Below, one piece after another: positions 15,706-24,584 of a DNA stretch of 64,000 nt. A program made the position numbers and the translations under genes. The stretch covers positions 434,001-498,000 of the forward strand of contig NZ_CP038256.1 of NCBI RefSeq assembly GCF_004564075.1, written 5' to 3'. Position 1 is the stretch's first letter; each line of letters opens with the position of its first letter. Below the pieces are notes generated by a model. It was given only the letters and a program-made list of their open reading frames with translations. It had not been told where the DNA came from and searched no databases. Source of the DNA: Microbacterium sediminis (GTDB lineage: Bacteria > Actinomycetota > Actinomycetes > Actinomycetales > Microbacteriaceae).

Positions 15706-16152
15706 TCAGCGAGCAACCCCGGCGCCGGTATGCGAGACCGGCACCGTCACAGGCCCCGAGGCGTCAGCCGCGGGGCTCGTGGCTTTTGGGACCCGGTCGA
15801 CCGCAACGCTCGCGAACTTGAGCGATGCGCCGACGTTGTCGGCGATGATGTCGCGAGTTTCGCGGGCCTGGCCCGTCTCCTTGTCGGTGTAGGTGCCGAA
15901 GCGGAGGTCGCCGGCGACGATCACCGAGTCGCCCTTGCGGAGCGAATTGGCGACGTGCCGGGACTGCTGATTGAACACGACGACGCGGTGGAACACCGTG
16001 CCCGCGTCCTCCCACCGGTTCGTCGTCTCGTTGAGGCGACGGTCGTTGACGGCGACGGTGAACCGGGCGTACTCGTTGCCCGACTCGCCGGCGCCATGCT
16101 CGGGGTCACCGGTGAGGTTGCCCTCGATGGTGACCGGGATCTTGGTCGTCAT
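15706..16152 (-). CDS. ssb: Single-stranded DNA-binding protein (ICE copy)
   Basis: A 148-residue OB-fold protein; residues 1-110 match SSB (VTIEGNLTGDPE, FTVAVNDRR, VFHRVVVFNQQSRHVANSLRKGDSVIVAGDL). The acidic DDDIPF-type C-terminal tip of housekeeping SSB is absent; the tail ends VSHTGAGVAR. The start has AAGGGAG about 8 nt upstream and overlaps the preceding gene by 4 bp. SSB genes on conjugative elements coat the transferred strand. It is the last gene of the transfer operon. Confidence 0.92.
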   Translation of the reverse strand: MTTKIPVTIEGNLTGDPEHGAGESGNEYARFTVAVNDRRLNETTNRWEDAGTVFHRVVVFNQQSRHVANSLRKGDSVIVAGDLRFGTYTDKETGQARETRDIIADNVGASLKFASVAVDRVPKATSPAADASGPVTVPVSHTGAGVAR

Positions 16153-16658
16153 CCTGCTCCCTTTCCTTGATGAGACACGGCGGTGTCTCGGCCGGCGTGG
16201 GTCTCGGTGATCCACGCGTCCCATTCCGCTTCGTCGGTCGCGGCATCCCACGAGCGGGGCTTGAGTTCGAAGTGACCGCTCGCGCATCCGGCCCCGGCGT
16301 TCTGAAGGCGGGGGCGCGCGAGCGCGAGGCGTTCGTGCCATCCGATCGGCCCGAAGCCGCTGTCGCTGTCGTCGAAGGCCGCAAGGTGCGCGACGTGGAG
16401 GGCGGAGAGTTCCTCGACGAGCGCGCCGTGCTTCCACCAACAGTCGGGAACCACACTGACCGGCACGGTGTAGCGCACCGTGAACCATTCGACCCACTCG
16501 CGTAGCGCCATCCACTCGGCTCGGACCTGCTCCGGCGGCAGGTGCCGCCAGTCGACCGGGTGTGAGCCGAGAGGATCAGTGCCGTGCCCGAGCCGCGGAA
16601 GCCCTGCGAGCTCCGCGGCGATGAGGCCCTCGATGTCCCCGGGATCGAACGCGCTCAC
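16149..16658 (-). CDS. Conserved-looking conjugation-operon protein of unknown function
   Basis: A 169-residue soluble protein from a GTG start that overlaps the upstream gene stop (GTGA); its own stop overlaps ssb. It is rich in Trp and His (LREWVEWFTVRY, VPDCWWKHGALVEELSALHVAHLAAF, GPIGWHERLALARPRL). The WWKH...LxxLH layout recalls the DUF4913 family of actinobacterial plasmid proteins, but I cannot confirm this. Linkage to TraG and SSB implies a role in transfer. Confidence 0.6.
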   Translation of the reverse strand: MSAFDPGDIEGLIAAELAGLPRLGHGTDPLGSHPVDWRHLPPEQVRAEWMALREWVEWFTVRYTVPVSVVPDCWWKHGALVEELSALHVAHLAAFDDSDSGFGPIGWHERLALARPRLQNAGAGCASGHFELKPRSWDAATDEAEWDAWITETHAGRDTAVSHQGKGAG

Positions 16659-17047
16659 GAGGTCGCCTCCCTGTTCTGCAGCTTGATCCTGAGGCGCTCC
16701 AGCGCGATCGCCGATGCGACGCGACGGGCCCGGTGATAGGCGAGCACGCGGTCGCGGTCGATGAGTCGGTGGAGAAGGTCGTGGCAGTACGGATGCAACG
16801 GCACGAGGTCGTCGTGACGCTCGAACGCCCGCCACGCGCCGCTCGCGAAGCGAACGCCCGCGTAGTCGAGGTGGTGCAGCTCGAGCTGTTCGGGGGTCGC
16901 GGGGTGTCCGCATCCCGCGCAAAGTAGCGACCGACGCATCCGCTCCTGCCTGCGGAACCAGCGCGCGCGTCGCGCGAACCACGCGGGCGAGCGGAGGAAG
17001 TCCGCCCGGTACGAGTTGCGGGCGCCGGTCTTCCGGCGATTGCTCAC
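16655..17047 (-). CDS. HNH-like zinc-binding protein
   Basis: A 130-residue basic protein from a GTG start that overlaps the traG stop. It contains LLCAGCGHPATPEQLELHH and later PLHPYCHDLLHRLID, i.e. CxxC, a His pair and CxxxxH spaced as in HNH/zinc-ribbon folds. It may be a nuclease or a DNA-binding accessory of transfer. The third conserved Asn/His of true HNH nucleases is not clearly visible, so catalytic activity is uncertain. Confidence 0.6.
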   Translation of the reverse strand: MSNRRKTGARNSYRADFLRSPAWFARRARWFRRQERMRRSLLCAGCGHPATPEQLELHHLDYAGVRFASGAWRAFERHDDLVPLHPYCHDLLHRLIDRDRVLAYHRARRVASAIALERLRIKLQNREATS

Positions 17048-18894
17048 GGCTCGCTCACCGCCTCCGGATCCGCCTCCGGATCCGCCTCCGGTTCCGGGGC
17101 CGGTACAGGTTCCGGGCTGGGGATTGGGCTCCTCGCCTCGGCGAAGACTCCCTGTTGCTCGGCCTCGGTGGACCGCTTCCCCGCCTGGATGTCGCGCGCA
17201 TCGCGCCGCTCGTCCCACCCGCTGAGGTCGAGCAGCACGCCGCGCCGGTTGCGGTAGGCCAGCAGACCGACGTTCTGCGGCATCCGTCGGATCTCGTCGA
17301 CTGACATGAGTGCGAGTCGTTCGTGGTGTTCGCTCGTGGAGTGCCCTGCTTCTCGCGTCGACCACGATCGCTGAGTCCGTCGCGTCTGCCGAGTTCCGAG
17401 CAGGGCCTCGACATCGCGTAGGTGGTTCACGTGCGAGGCGCCGCCGAGCAACACCTTCGCCGTCGCGGCCGCCCAGATTGTGTCGGCCTCGGCACGCGAC
17501 CATGACGTCTCTGCCTGCGAGAGCGCCTGCAGCACGACGAACGTGCAGATCCCGCGGCCACCGCCGTCCGCCATGATCCGCGGGAGGTTGCCCCACCGGA
17601 ACATGTTCACGATCTCGTCCAGGATCAGCCCGAGCGGATGCTGCAACCGAGACCCCGGCGATGCCAGGGCGCGAATGCGCGCGACCTCGACGATGTCGTC
17701 GAGCATCGCGCCGAGGAAACCGCCCATCGCCGATGCTCCCGAGGCCGACCCGATCAGGTAGAGCGTGTTCGCGCCGTCGAGGAACGCGCGCGGATCGAAG
17801 ACCGGCTCTCCAGGCCGTGGCATGAGTGCATCGCGGATCTTCGGGACGGCGAGCGGTGCGACGGCGCCCTGTACGCCGAACCAGATCGACGAGACGAGCT
17901 TGTCGTCCGAAGCGAGGGTCGCTTCGAGGTTGTCGCCCCAGCCAGGGGCGCCGTCCGAACGGAGGATCGAGACAGCTGACCTGCGCGCGAGGATCGGACT
18001 TGTGCCCCAGTTGTAGAGGTCTTCGATCGAGCAGTTGCCGACGGCCGCCGCATGCAGAAGACGCCCGAGGACGACCCCGGATGCCTGTGCCCACTCGCCA
18101 TTGGTGTTCGAGGCGCCGAGCGCGGTGCCGGTGATGACCGCGGCGCCGCGCTGCATGGCGACCAGGGGGTCCTCGCACCCTGCGATCGGAGAGACGCGAA
18201 GCGGATGCCGCGCGCCGGAGAGTCCCTGCGGGTCGAACACGTGCACCTGCCCGCGGCGCTCGCGCATCCGGAGCGTCGCGGTGAGGTTGTCGTTCGTGGT
18301 CGACGTCGTGATGAGCGGCCCCGACCAGTCGAGGATCGCCGAGATCAGTACGCGGTATCCCTTTCCCGAGCGCGGCGGGCCCTCGAGCGCGACAGAGTCC
18401 TCGATGGACACGAAGACGTCCATCCCGCGGGAGCTTCCGACCCGCCAGCCCACATCGGTGGCGCGGGGCCGGCTGATGTCGGGCCGGAGTTGCCTCGCTC
18501 GCTTCAGTACCGCCTTCGCTGAGAGGTGCTTGCGGATCTCCGATGCCTCGGCGAACCCGGGACGGCTCCGGAGGTCGGTGATGAACGATTGGTCCGACTG
18601 GCGATAGCGGCGGTACGTGACCCACGCCCACGTGGCCAAACCCACGACGAGGAAGACAACCACGAGGTCGACGAGTCGGATCGCGAGAACAGGAAGCTCG
18701 CATCCGGCGATCGGTAGATACCCATCGGGATCGCCGGTGATCCCGAGCCAGAGCCCGGAGAACAACGATGCTGGCTCTGGCGGCACCCCACATGCGACGC
18801 GGACGATAGCTTCGGTGAGCGCGGCGAAGGCGATGCTGAGGACGACGACGACAGCAATCGCCACCGCGACGGCCTTGCCGAGTATTCCGTTCAT
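17044..18894 (-). CDS. TraG/TraD-type type IV coupling ATPase
   Basis: A 616-residue VirD4/TraG-like protein that would link the relaxosome to the transfer channel. Two TM helices lie near residues 7-30 and 70-92, Walker A is GPPRSGKG near residue 170, Walker B is LGLILDEIVNMF, followed by an RGICTFVVLQALSQAE segment as in coupling proteins. The C-terminus is a Pro/Glu/Ala repeat (PEPVPAPEPEADPEADPEA). ATG 18894 is preceded by GGGGA. It overlaps the HNH-like gene by 4 bp. Confidence 0.88.
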   Translation of the reverse strand: MNGILGKAVAVAIAVVVVLSIAFAALTEAIVRVACGVPPEPASLFSGLWLGITGDPDGYLPIAGCELPVLAIRLVDLVVVFLVVGLATWAWVTYRRYRQSDQSFITDLRSRPGFAEASEIRKHLSAKAVLKRARQLRPDISRPRATDVGWRVGSSRGMDVFVSIEDSVALEGPPRSGKGYRVLISAILDWSGPLITTSTTNDNLTATLRMRERRGQVHVFDPQGLSGARHPLRVSPIAGCEDPLVAMQRGAAVITGTALGASNTNGEWAQASGVVLGRLLHAAAVGNCSIEDLYNWGTSPILARRSAVSILRSDGAPGWGDNLEATLASDDKLVSSIWFGVQGAVAPLAVPKIRDALMPRPGEPVFDPRAFLDGANTLYLIGSASGASAMGGFLGAMLDDIVEVARIRALASPGSRLQHPLGLILDEIVNMFRWGNLPRIMADGGGRGICTFVVLQALSQAETSWSRAEADTIWAAATAKVLLGGASHVNHLRDVEALLGTRQTRRTQRSWSTREAGHSTSEHHERLALMSVDEIRRMPQNVGLLAYRNRRGVLLDLSGWDERRDARDIQAGKRSTEAEQQGVFAEARSPIPSPEPVPAPEPEADPEADPEAVSEP

Positions 18895-18905
18895 CCCGTG
18901 TCCCC

Positions 18906-19382
18906 TCAGAACCCGCTCGCGACGGCGGCCGCGACGCGCAGCCAAGCATCTTGCGTCGCCCGCCGGAGGCTGTCGAACCGCAGGGGGCCGGACTTCAGGG
19001 CCGGGTCGAACGGGATCCGCAGAACCTCGCGCACGGTGCCACGAAACCCGTCCGCGACGCGCTCTGCGGCGGCAGGCCCCCTCGGCTCTGACTCGGTCAC
19101 CACCACGATCGCGCTGTCCGCGAGATCCCGGGACCGCTCGTCGCGCTCGCGAAGTGCGTCGAGCAGCAGCGCAGCGGACTCCGCCGGCTCGGGGGCGGCG
19201 AGCGTCGGAATCACGAGCTGATACGACGAGTCGACCATCCGCAGCCATCGCTCGGCCGACTCGTCGTTACCGGAGTCGAAGAACACGAGTCGGTAATAGC
19301 GGGCCGCAACCGACATAAGGGTGTCGAACTCCGTCCGTTCGATTCGCTGGTGCGTGGCGAGCAACTCGGGATTCGATCGGAG
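18906..19382 (-). pseudogene. ParA/MinD-like ATPase, C-terminal part (split by IS3)
   Basis: This is the 3' part of a gene whose 5' part is at 20691-21491. It resumes at RSNPELLATHQRIERTEFD and continues through FFDSGNDESAERWLRMVDSSYQ to the stop. The matching region of the chromosomal paralogue at 37051-38535 reads DVLRSQPMVLASQQR, which confirms where the halves join. Without the IS the protein would be about 426 residues. Confidence 0.85.
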
Positions 19383-19430
19383 TGAATCGGCCTGACTTTC
19401 GTTCCGTTCTTCAAGTAAGGATGGAACACG

Positions 19431-19736
19431 ATGAACAGGAAGTACTCGCCGGAGATGCGTGAGCGGGCGTTGCGGATGCTCGCGGAGACGCGGCCGTCGC
19501 ATCCGACGATGATGAGCGCGGTCCGGCATGTCGCCGGGCTGCTGGGGATGAGCCCGGAGACGCTGCGGTTGTGGCAGCGCCGCTACGAGGTCGACGCCGG
19601 GGTGAAGCCCGGGTTGACGACGGATGCGGCGGCGGAGATCAAGCGACTGCAGAAGGAGAACGCGGAGCTGCGCAGGGCCAATGAGATCCTCAAGGCTGCG
19701 AGCGTGTTTTTCGCGAAGGAGCTCGACCGCCCCTGA
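19431..19736 (+). CDS. IS3 transposase OrfA (HTH subunit)
   Basis: A 101-residue protein with a helix-turn-helix (RHVAGLLGMSPETLRLWQRRYE) and a C-terminal leucine-zipper-like segment AAEIKRLQKENAELRRANEI, the standard IS3 OrfA layout. OrfB lies in the -1 frame; the run GTTTTTC at about 19706 is a possible slippage site for an OrfAB fusion. Confidence 0.92.
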   Translation: MNRKYSPEMRERALRMLAETRPSHPTMMSAVRHVAGLLGMSPETLRLWQRRYEVDAGVKPGLTTDAAAEIKRLQKENAELRRANEILKAASVFFAKELDRP

Positions 19737-19741
19737 CCGAG

Positions 19742-20668
19742 ATGATCCGGTTCATCGATGAACATCGGGATCGTTTCGGGGTCGAGCTCATCTGCCGAGT
19801 GTTGCGCCCGGCAGTGCAGGGGTTCCTCACCTCCCGCGGCTATCGCGCCGCCGTCGGCCGCGCCCCGTCTGCCCGGCAGCTGAAGGACGAGCTTCTCGTC
19901 CCAGAGGTGGCCCGGCTGCATGCGGAGAACTACGGCGTCTACGGGCGGCGGAAGATGCACGCGCTGATGCGTCGGCAGGGGTGGCAGGTCGGCCGCGACC
20001 AGACCGAACGCCTCATGCGGCTCGCTGGGGTGCGTGGCGTCCGTAAGTCGAAGCGGGTGTTCACGACCCGCCCCGACAAGACGACCGTGCTGCCGAGTGA
20101 TCTCGTGAACCGCCGCTTCACCGCGCCGGCGCCCCGGCGGCTCTGGGTCTGCGACGTCACCTACGTCGCGACCTGGAGTGGTTTCGCCTACGTCGCGTTC
20201 GTCACCGACGTCTATTCGAGGCGCATCGTCGGGTGGAACGTCGCGGCGACGCTGCGCTCGGAGATTCTGCCGTTGCAGGCCCTCGACATGGCCGCCTGGA
20301 ACGTTGGCGGGCGTCTCGACGGACTCATTCATCACGCGGATCATGGGTCGAATTACACCGCGATGGTCTACACCGAGAGGATCGTCGAACTCGGCGCCGT
20401 CCCCTCGACCGGGACCGTTGGCGACTCGTTCGATAACGCGATGGCGGAGGCCGTGAACAACCTCTACAAGACCGAGCTGATCCGTCAGCGCGGCCCCTGG
20501 CGAACGGTTGAGCAGGTCGAGCTGGCGACTCTCGAGTGGGTGTGGTGGTGGAACAACTCCCGCCTCCACGGCGAGCTCGACATGCGCACCCCGGCAGAGG
20601 TTGAGGAGGCGTACTACGCTGACCAAGAATCAGGCCAGCCGGCACCTGCTGGACAAGCCTCCCGATAG
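19742..20668 (+). CDS. IS3 transposase OrfB (DDE integrase domain)
   Basis: A 308-residue rve-type integrase. DDE residues are visible as Asp in LWVCDVTYVATWSGF, Asp in HHADHGSNYT and Glu in DNAMAEAVNNLYKTELI. The frame is open upstream of its ATG back to 19685, as expected if it is normally made by -1 frameshifting from OrfA. No damage is seen, so the element may be active. Confidence 0.93.
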   Translation: MIRFIDEHRDRFGVELICRVLRPAVQGFLTSRGYRAAVGRAPSARQLKDELLVPEVARLHAENYGVYGRRKMHALMRRQGWQVGRDQTERLMRLAGVRGVRKSKRVFTTRPDKTTVLPSDLVNRRFTAPAPRRLWVCDVTYVATWSGFAYVAFVTDVYSRRIVGWNVAATLRSEILPLQALDMAAWNVGGRLDGLIHHADHGSNYTAMVYTERIVELGAVPSTGTVGDSFDNAMAEAVNNLYKTELIRQRGPWRTVEQVELATLEWVWWWNNSRLHGELDMRTPAEVEEAYYADQESGQPAPAGQASR

Positions 20669-20690
20669 GAACGAAAGTCAGGCCGATTCA

Positions 20691-21491
20691 GAGGACGTCG
20701 TAGCGGTCGACACGCTGATGATGCACGAACCGGGCGATGCCCGAGATCTCGGCGGTCGGCGCGAGAAGCTGAGATGCGGCGGGCAGCAGGTCGCGAACCG
20801 TGGTGTCGTAGAGGCCCTGCTCGGTGCGCCACCCCAGGGTGCCGCGCGTGTCGTTGTTGTCCCACGCCAGCACATTTCCGCCACCATGACGTGCGAATAC
20901 GGCGGCGAGCATCGCCGTCGTCATCGTCTTGCCGACGCCGCCTTTGCCGTTCACGACGGCCGCAGTCCGGCACCCCGCCCAGTGCTGCGATACGAGGCGC
21001 TCGCCGGCGAGGCGCTCAGCCTGGGCGCGCGATGGACCGAGCCCTATCTTCGCGAGCAGCGCTCGCCCGCCCAGAGAGAGTACCGATGTGTCGGCATCCT
21101 CGATGAAGGATCGCCGAGTCGGGGGCGCCGGAGCGAGCGGCTCAGGGGCAGGGGCCTCAGCCAATCCGAGCGCCTCCTGCTCCTGAGCCGGGGTGCCCAC
21201 CTCCTTTCCCTCTGAGGCTTCGGTGAACCTAACCGGCTCGGGCGACCTGGCCCGGTGAATCCCGCCGTCCGAGTCGATGAGTATCCGGTGTTCGCCGTGA
21301 TCGCCGAACGTTACGAGCTCGACGGCGGTGGCTGCCTGCCTCGCCTCGGCGGCAGCACGCTGCACGATCACCTGTCGGATGTCCTCGCCCGCGGGGGCGG
21401 AGAGCGGCTCGCCCACCCCCTCGGGCGTTGTGAAGATCGCGGTCGGTCCCGTGACCGACGCGTACACGCGAAGGGCGATGTCAACGCTCAT
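20691..21491 (-). pseudogene. ParA/MinD-like ATPase, N-terminal part (split by IS3)
   Basis: The 5' part of the interrupted gene. After about 165 residues of low-complexity N-terminus comes the deviant Walker A box VNGKGGVGKTMTT and an AWDNNDTRGTLGWRTEQG segment. The frame runs to RYDVL and then hits a stop at 20688, inside the IS terminal repeat. It overlaps the VirB4-like gene by 11 bp. Such ATPases may position the transfer machinery or partition the circular ICE. The product is truncated after the Walker A domain and is probably inactive. Confidence 0.85.
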
Positions 21492-23094
21492 CACTGGACT
21501 CCTTCCATGCCGGCGACAGCCAGCCGTCGATGCCAATGTCGGAGAGGGGAGGCTCAGGCCAGACGTGGTCGAGCGCATCGAGGTCGAGGGGCGTCAGCAT
21601 CCCGTCGACGTCCTGCTCGGGATGCACGGCAGAGTCGGTCGCGAACAGCTCGAACTCCCACGGGGTCGAGGTTGCGAAGCAGTCGACCGCGTACGCGTAC
21701 TGGCCCACGTAGGCGAGGAACACGCCCATGCGCAGGCGTCGAGCGTCTTCCGCGTGCGTCGCGGGAATGTTGAGGCGTTCGCGGAGCGCAGACGCCTCCT
21801 GGTGATTAACGCGGAAGATGAACTTGTTCTCGATGTCTCCGACGATCGAGTAGGCGAGGTTGCGCTCCTTCGAGCCGGCGTCGCCCACCGCATCCAGGTC
21901 GCCCATCTTGTGCAGGATGATGACATTGCTGATGCCGTAGTGGCGCGAGAGCTTGAGCCACTGCTGGAACATCTGGAGCGCGCTCAGTGACGTCATGTCG
22001 CGCCAGCCCTCCTCGCGGATCAGGTACCGGGTTCGCTTGGCGGAGCGGTCGGAGACGACCGCCTGGATCCATGCCGTCGTGCACACCTGTGTGAGCTGTG
22101 CGACCAGCTCGCTTCGCGCGAACAGCTCGCTCGTGTCGACGACGACGATGGGCGCATCGGTGTCGAACGCGACGGTCGACTCGTCCTCGAACAGCCCGGA
22201 TAGGTCGCCCTCGACGAAGCGGCGCAGAACGAAACGCGGCTGAACCGCGCCGTCCGAGAGTCGGAAGTCGGTGCCGGAGTCTTCGATGATCGCGCCGAGG
22301 TGCTCGTACACCGCTCGTAGCGTGGGGCGGTCGCCGGTCGAGCGGATGCTGCGCTCGAGTGCATCGTGTATCGCGGCGTGCTCGACCGCGGTGAGCCTCG
22401 TGGAACCGAGTGCCATCTCGATAAGGGACACGAGCGTCGTGATGCGGCGTTGGCGCACCATCTTCTCGTCCTGCTCGTCGTCGGAATCCGCGCGCCGCGG
22501 CCCGCGGTCGAGGGGGTTGAGTCGCGCGGTGCTCCCACCACCGATGCGGATGATCACCCCGCCCGCCACCGCCTCCGCGACGGCGACCCACTCGCCCTTT
22601 GGGTCGGAGGGGATCACCGCCTGATGACCGAATGCGAGGGACCGGATCACGAGCGTCTTGACGGTGGCGGACTTCCCGGCTCGGTACGCGCCGAGCACCA
22701 GCAGGTTGGTCGAGAACGTGCCGCGGTCGGTCGCGTCGGCATATGCCTCCCACGGCGAGAAGTGCCAGAGGGCATCCGCGTTGAGGTCGACACCGAGAAT
22801 CGGTCCTCGGTGCCCGAGGCCGGCATCCGCGACGAATGGGTAGATCCCCGAGATCTGACGCGATGTCGCCTGATGAGCCGGGATGCGGGGGCGCGCGAGA
22901 TTCCAGTAGCCGCCCTGCACGAGGCCCGGGCCGAAGGCGCCCCGGACCGCGGGCTCCGGCAACGCTCGCTCGCGCCGACTGGGCTTTGGCTGCTCGGCGT
23001 GGCTCGTTGTGCGGGCGACCTCGCGCCGTAGCTCGCGCCGCTCACGCTTCGAGAGACCGTCCGGTTCGAAGACTGCGACGTAGCGGACCATCAC
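21481..23094 (-). CDS. VirB4/TraC-like conjugation ATPase
   Basis: A 537-residue ATPase with Walker A GAYRAGKSATVK near residue 135, a PSDPKGEW segment, Walker B in APIVVVDTSELF, and RYLIREEGWRDM as the conserved motif after it. It energises assembly or substrate transfer of the type IV secretion channel. It overlaps its neighbours by 4 bp (SCO6880-like gene) and 11 bp (ParA-like gene). Confidence 0.82.
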   Translation of the reverse strand: MMVRYVAVFEPDGLSKRERRELRREVARTTSHAEQPKPSRRERALPEPAVRGAFGPGLVQGGYWNLARPRIPAHQATSRQISGIYPFVADAGLGHRGPILGVDLNADALWHFSPWEAYADATDRGTFSTNLLVLGAYRAGKSATVKTLVIRSLAFGHQAVIPSDPKGEWVAVAEAVAGGVIIRIGGGSTARLNPLDRGPRRADSDDEQDEKMVRQRRITTLVSLIEMALGSTRLTAVEHAAIHDALERSIRSTGDRPTLRAVYEHLGAIIEDSGTDFRLSDGAVQPRFVLRRFVEGDLSGLFEDESTVAFDTDAPIVVVDTSELFARSELVAQLTQVCTTAWIQAVVSDRSAKRTRYLIREEGWRDMTSLSALQMFQQWLKLSRHYGISNVIILHKMGDLDAVGDAGSKERNLAYSIVGDIENKFIFRVNHQEASALRERLNIPATHAEDARRLRMGVFLAYVGQYAYAVDCFATSTPWEFELFATDSAVHPEQDVDGMLTPLDLDALDHVWPEPPLSDIGIDGWLSPAWKESSDER

Positions 23095-24584
23095 TTCATC
23101 CCCAGCCCGAGTGGCAGGGCGTTGACCATCAGTGCCTCTGCCTGCTGGCAGTACAGGGTCTGCGGTTCCATGCCGGCGCGCGCGAGAGCGTTGCGCATGC
23201 CCGCGATCGCCTGGTCGAGCTGCTGCTCATCACGTGCCGTCACGGTGAGGTACGCGCCGTACCGGAACTCGCCGTGACCCGCGACGATCTCCTCCTCCTG
23301 CCGTTCAAGGGCCTCCCAGTCCGCGGCGTCGGCGGCCGATCCGTCGACGCCCCGCTTCGCGCGAAGCTTCTCGTTCCCGCGCCAGACCTTCTTGTCGTCC
23401 TCGATGCGGCGCATCGCCTTCCTGACGGAGACCGGCGTGAGGACGATCGACAGGATGTGCGTGATCGCCTCGCCGGTCGAGGGCATGCGTGCGAACACGA
23501 TCGGCTCGACGAACCCGATGGCCGCATCCGACCGCGGCCACTCGTGGATCCACATAGTGGTGTGCACGCCCGAGTCGGAATAGACGATGCCGTTCGCCCC
23601 GCGCGGTTCTTCCAGGTACATCGGACCGATCGCGATCGGGTCGACGCCCGCGCTTCGCTCATCGCGGTTCTGGACGTTGGCGGCGAACTCGGGGTCGAAC
23701 CCGACGCGGGCGAGAGCCGCGACGTCCCGCGCCGCCAGCCACCGCCGCACGTGGATGCGCGCGGCGCTCAACGCATCGGCCAGGTTCCGGGCTTCGAGGT
23801 GCGCGAGCGCCTTGACCGCATCCTCGCCCCCGCCGAGCGCCTTGAGCTGCGGGGCGAGGGCGACGAGGTCGAGCGTGAACGTCAGGTAGTTGCGGTGTGA
23901 TACGGCGAACGACTCCGACCTGTTGATCACGTCGTCGTAATTACGAGCGACGGGGGACGCGGCGTCCACCCCGCGGCGGGGACTGACGGACTCGTAGTGG
24001 TCGCGTGCGGCTCGGATCGTCGTCGGAATCGTGCGCTCCTGCAGCACGGCCCGCTTGATCCCAGGGCGCTGCGTAAACGAGGCCAGCACCGGAGACCACT
24101 GCTGGGCCAGGTCGTATCGCTCCGCGACGTCCTTCATGAGGAACCCCTGCACCTCGACCTCGGCGGTCACCGAGACGGCCCGGTCATGCGGGTTATACAC
24201 GCACGCGACCCCGTCGACATCCCAGAGCTGGATCGAGGCGCGGATACCGGGGAGGTCCAGTGTTCCAGCGAACTGCGCACGCTCAGGCCGGTAGACGTGC
24301 CGCGTCGCACCGACCATGTGTCGCACCTGCTTCATGAGCCAGAGACCCGCCTGCCGCGGAGCGGAATCGCCGTGGAGCGTGATGAATGCGAACACGCCGA
24401 TCGGCAGGTACACCGGCGCGGCGAAGAGCAGGCCGGGAGGGCCGAAGCGGTTGACGCCGACGAGCAACGTGACGGCGGCGACCGTGAGGCACGTCAGCTG
24501 CCACGCATCCATCCCCATCACGACGCCTTGCCGGGATCGCCGCGGCAGCCGGATAGGACGGTCGAGGTTCTGAGTCGCCATCAT
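23091..24584 (-). CDS. SCO6880-family conjugation membrane protein
   Basis: A 497-residue protein with a basic N-terminus and two TM helices within residues 25-75, as in PrgI-type proteins, followed by a large soluble part (YDLAQQWSPVLASFTQRPGIKRA, VARNYDDVINRSE, HTTMWIHEWPRSD). This is the layout of the SCO6880 family, which sits next to VirB4-like ATPases in actinobacterial transfer operons and may replace the N-terminal region of VirB4. The ATG overlaps the TrbL-like stop. Confidence 0.78.
   Translation of the reverse strand: MMATQNLDRPIRLPRRSRQGVVMGMDAWQLTCLTVAAVTLLVGVNRFGPPGLLFAAPVYLPIGVFAFITLHGDSAPRQAGLWLMKQVRHMVGATRHVYRPERAQFAGTLDLPGIRASIQLWDVDGVACVYNPHDRAVSVTAEVEVQGFLMKDVAERYDLAQQWSPVLASFTQRPGIKRAVLQERTIPTTIRAARDHYESVSPRRGVDAASPVARNYDDVINRSESFAVSHRNYLTFTLDLVALAPQLKALGGGEDAVKALAHLEARNLADALSAARIHVRRWLAARDVAALARVGFDPEFAANVQNRDERSAGVDPIAIGPMYLEEPRGANGIVYSDSGVHTTMWIHEWPRSDAAIGFVEPIVFARMPSTGEAITHILSIVLTPVSVRKAMRRIEDDKKVWRGNEKLRAKRGVDGSAADAADWEALERQEEEIVAGHGEFRYGAYLTVTARDEQQLDQAIAGMRNALARAGMEPQTLYCQQAEALMVNALPLGLGMK

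Larger units (their letters stand above)
19383..20690 (+). mobile_element. IS3-family insertion sequence (1308 bp)
   Basis: Ends are 23-bp perfect inverted repeats (19383-19405 and 20668-20690) starting TGAATCGGCC. It is flanked by a 3-bp target duplication GAG (19380-19382 and 20691-20693). Removing the IS and one GAG restores the ParA-like reading frame (DVL-RSN). It contains two overlapping-frame transposase genes. Confidence 0.93.
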
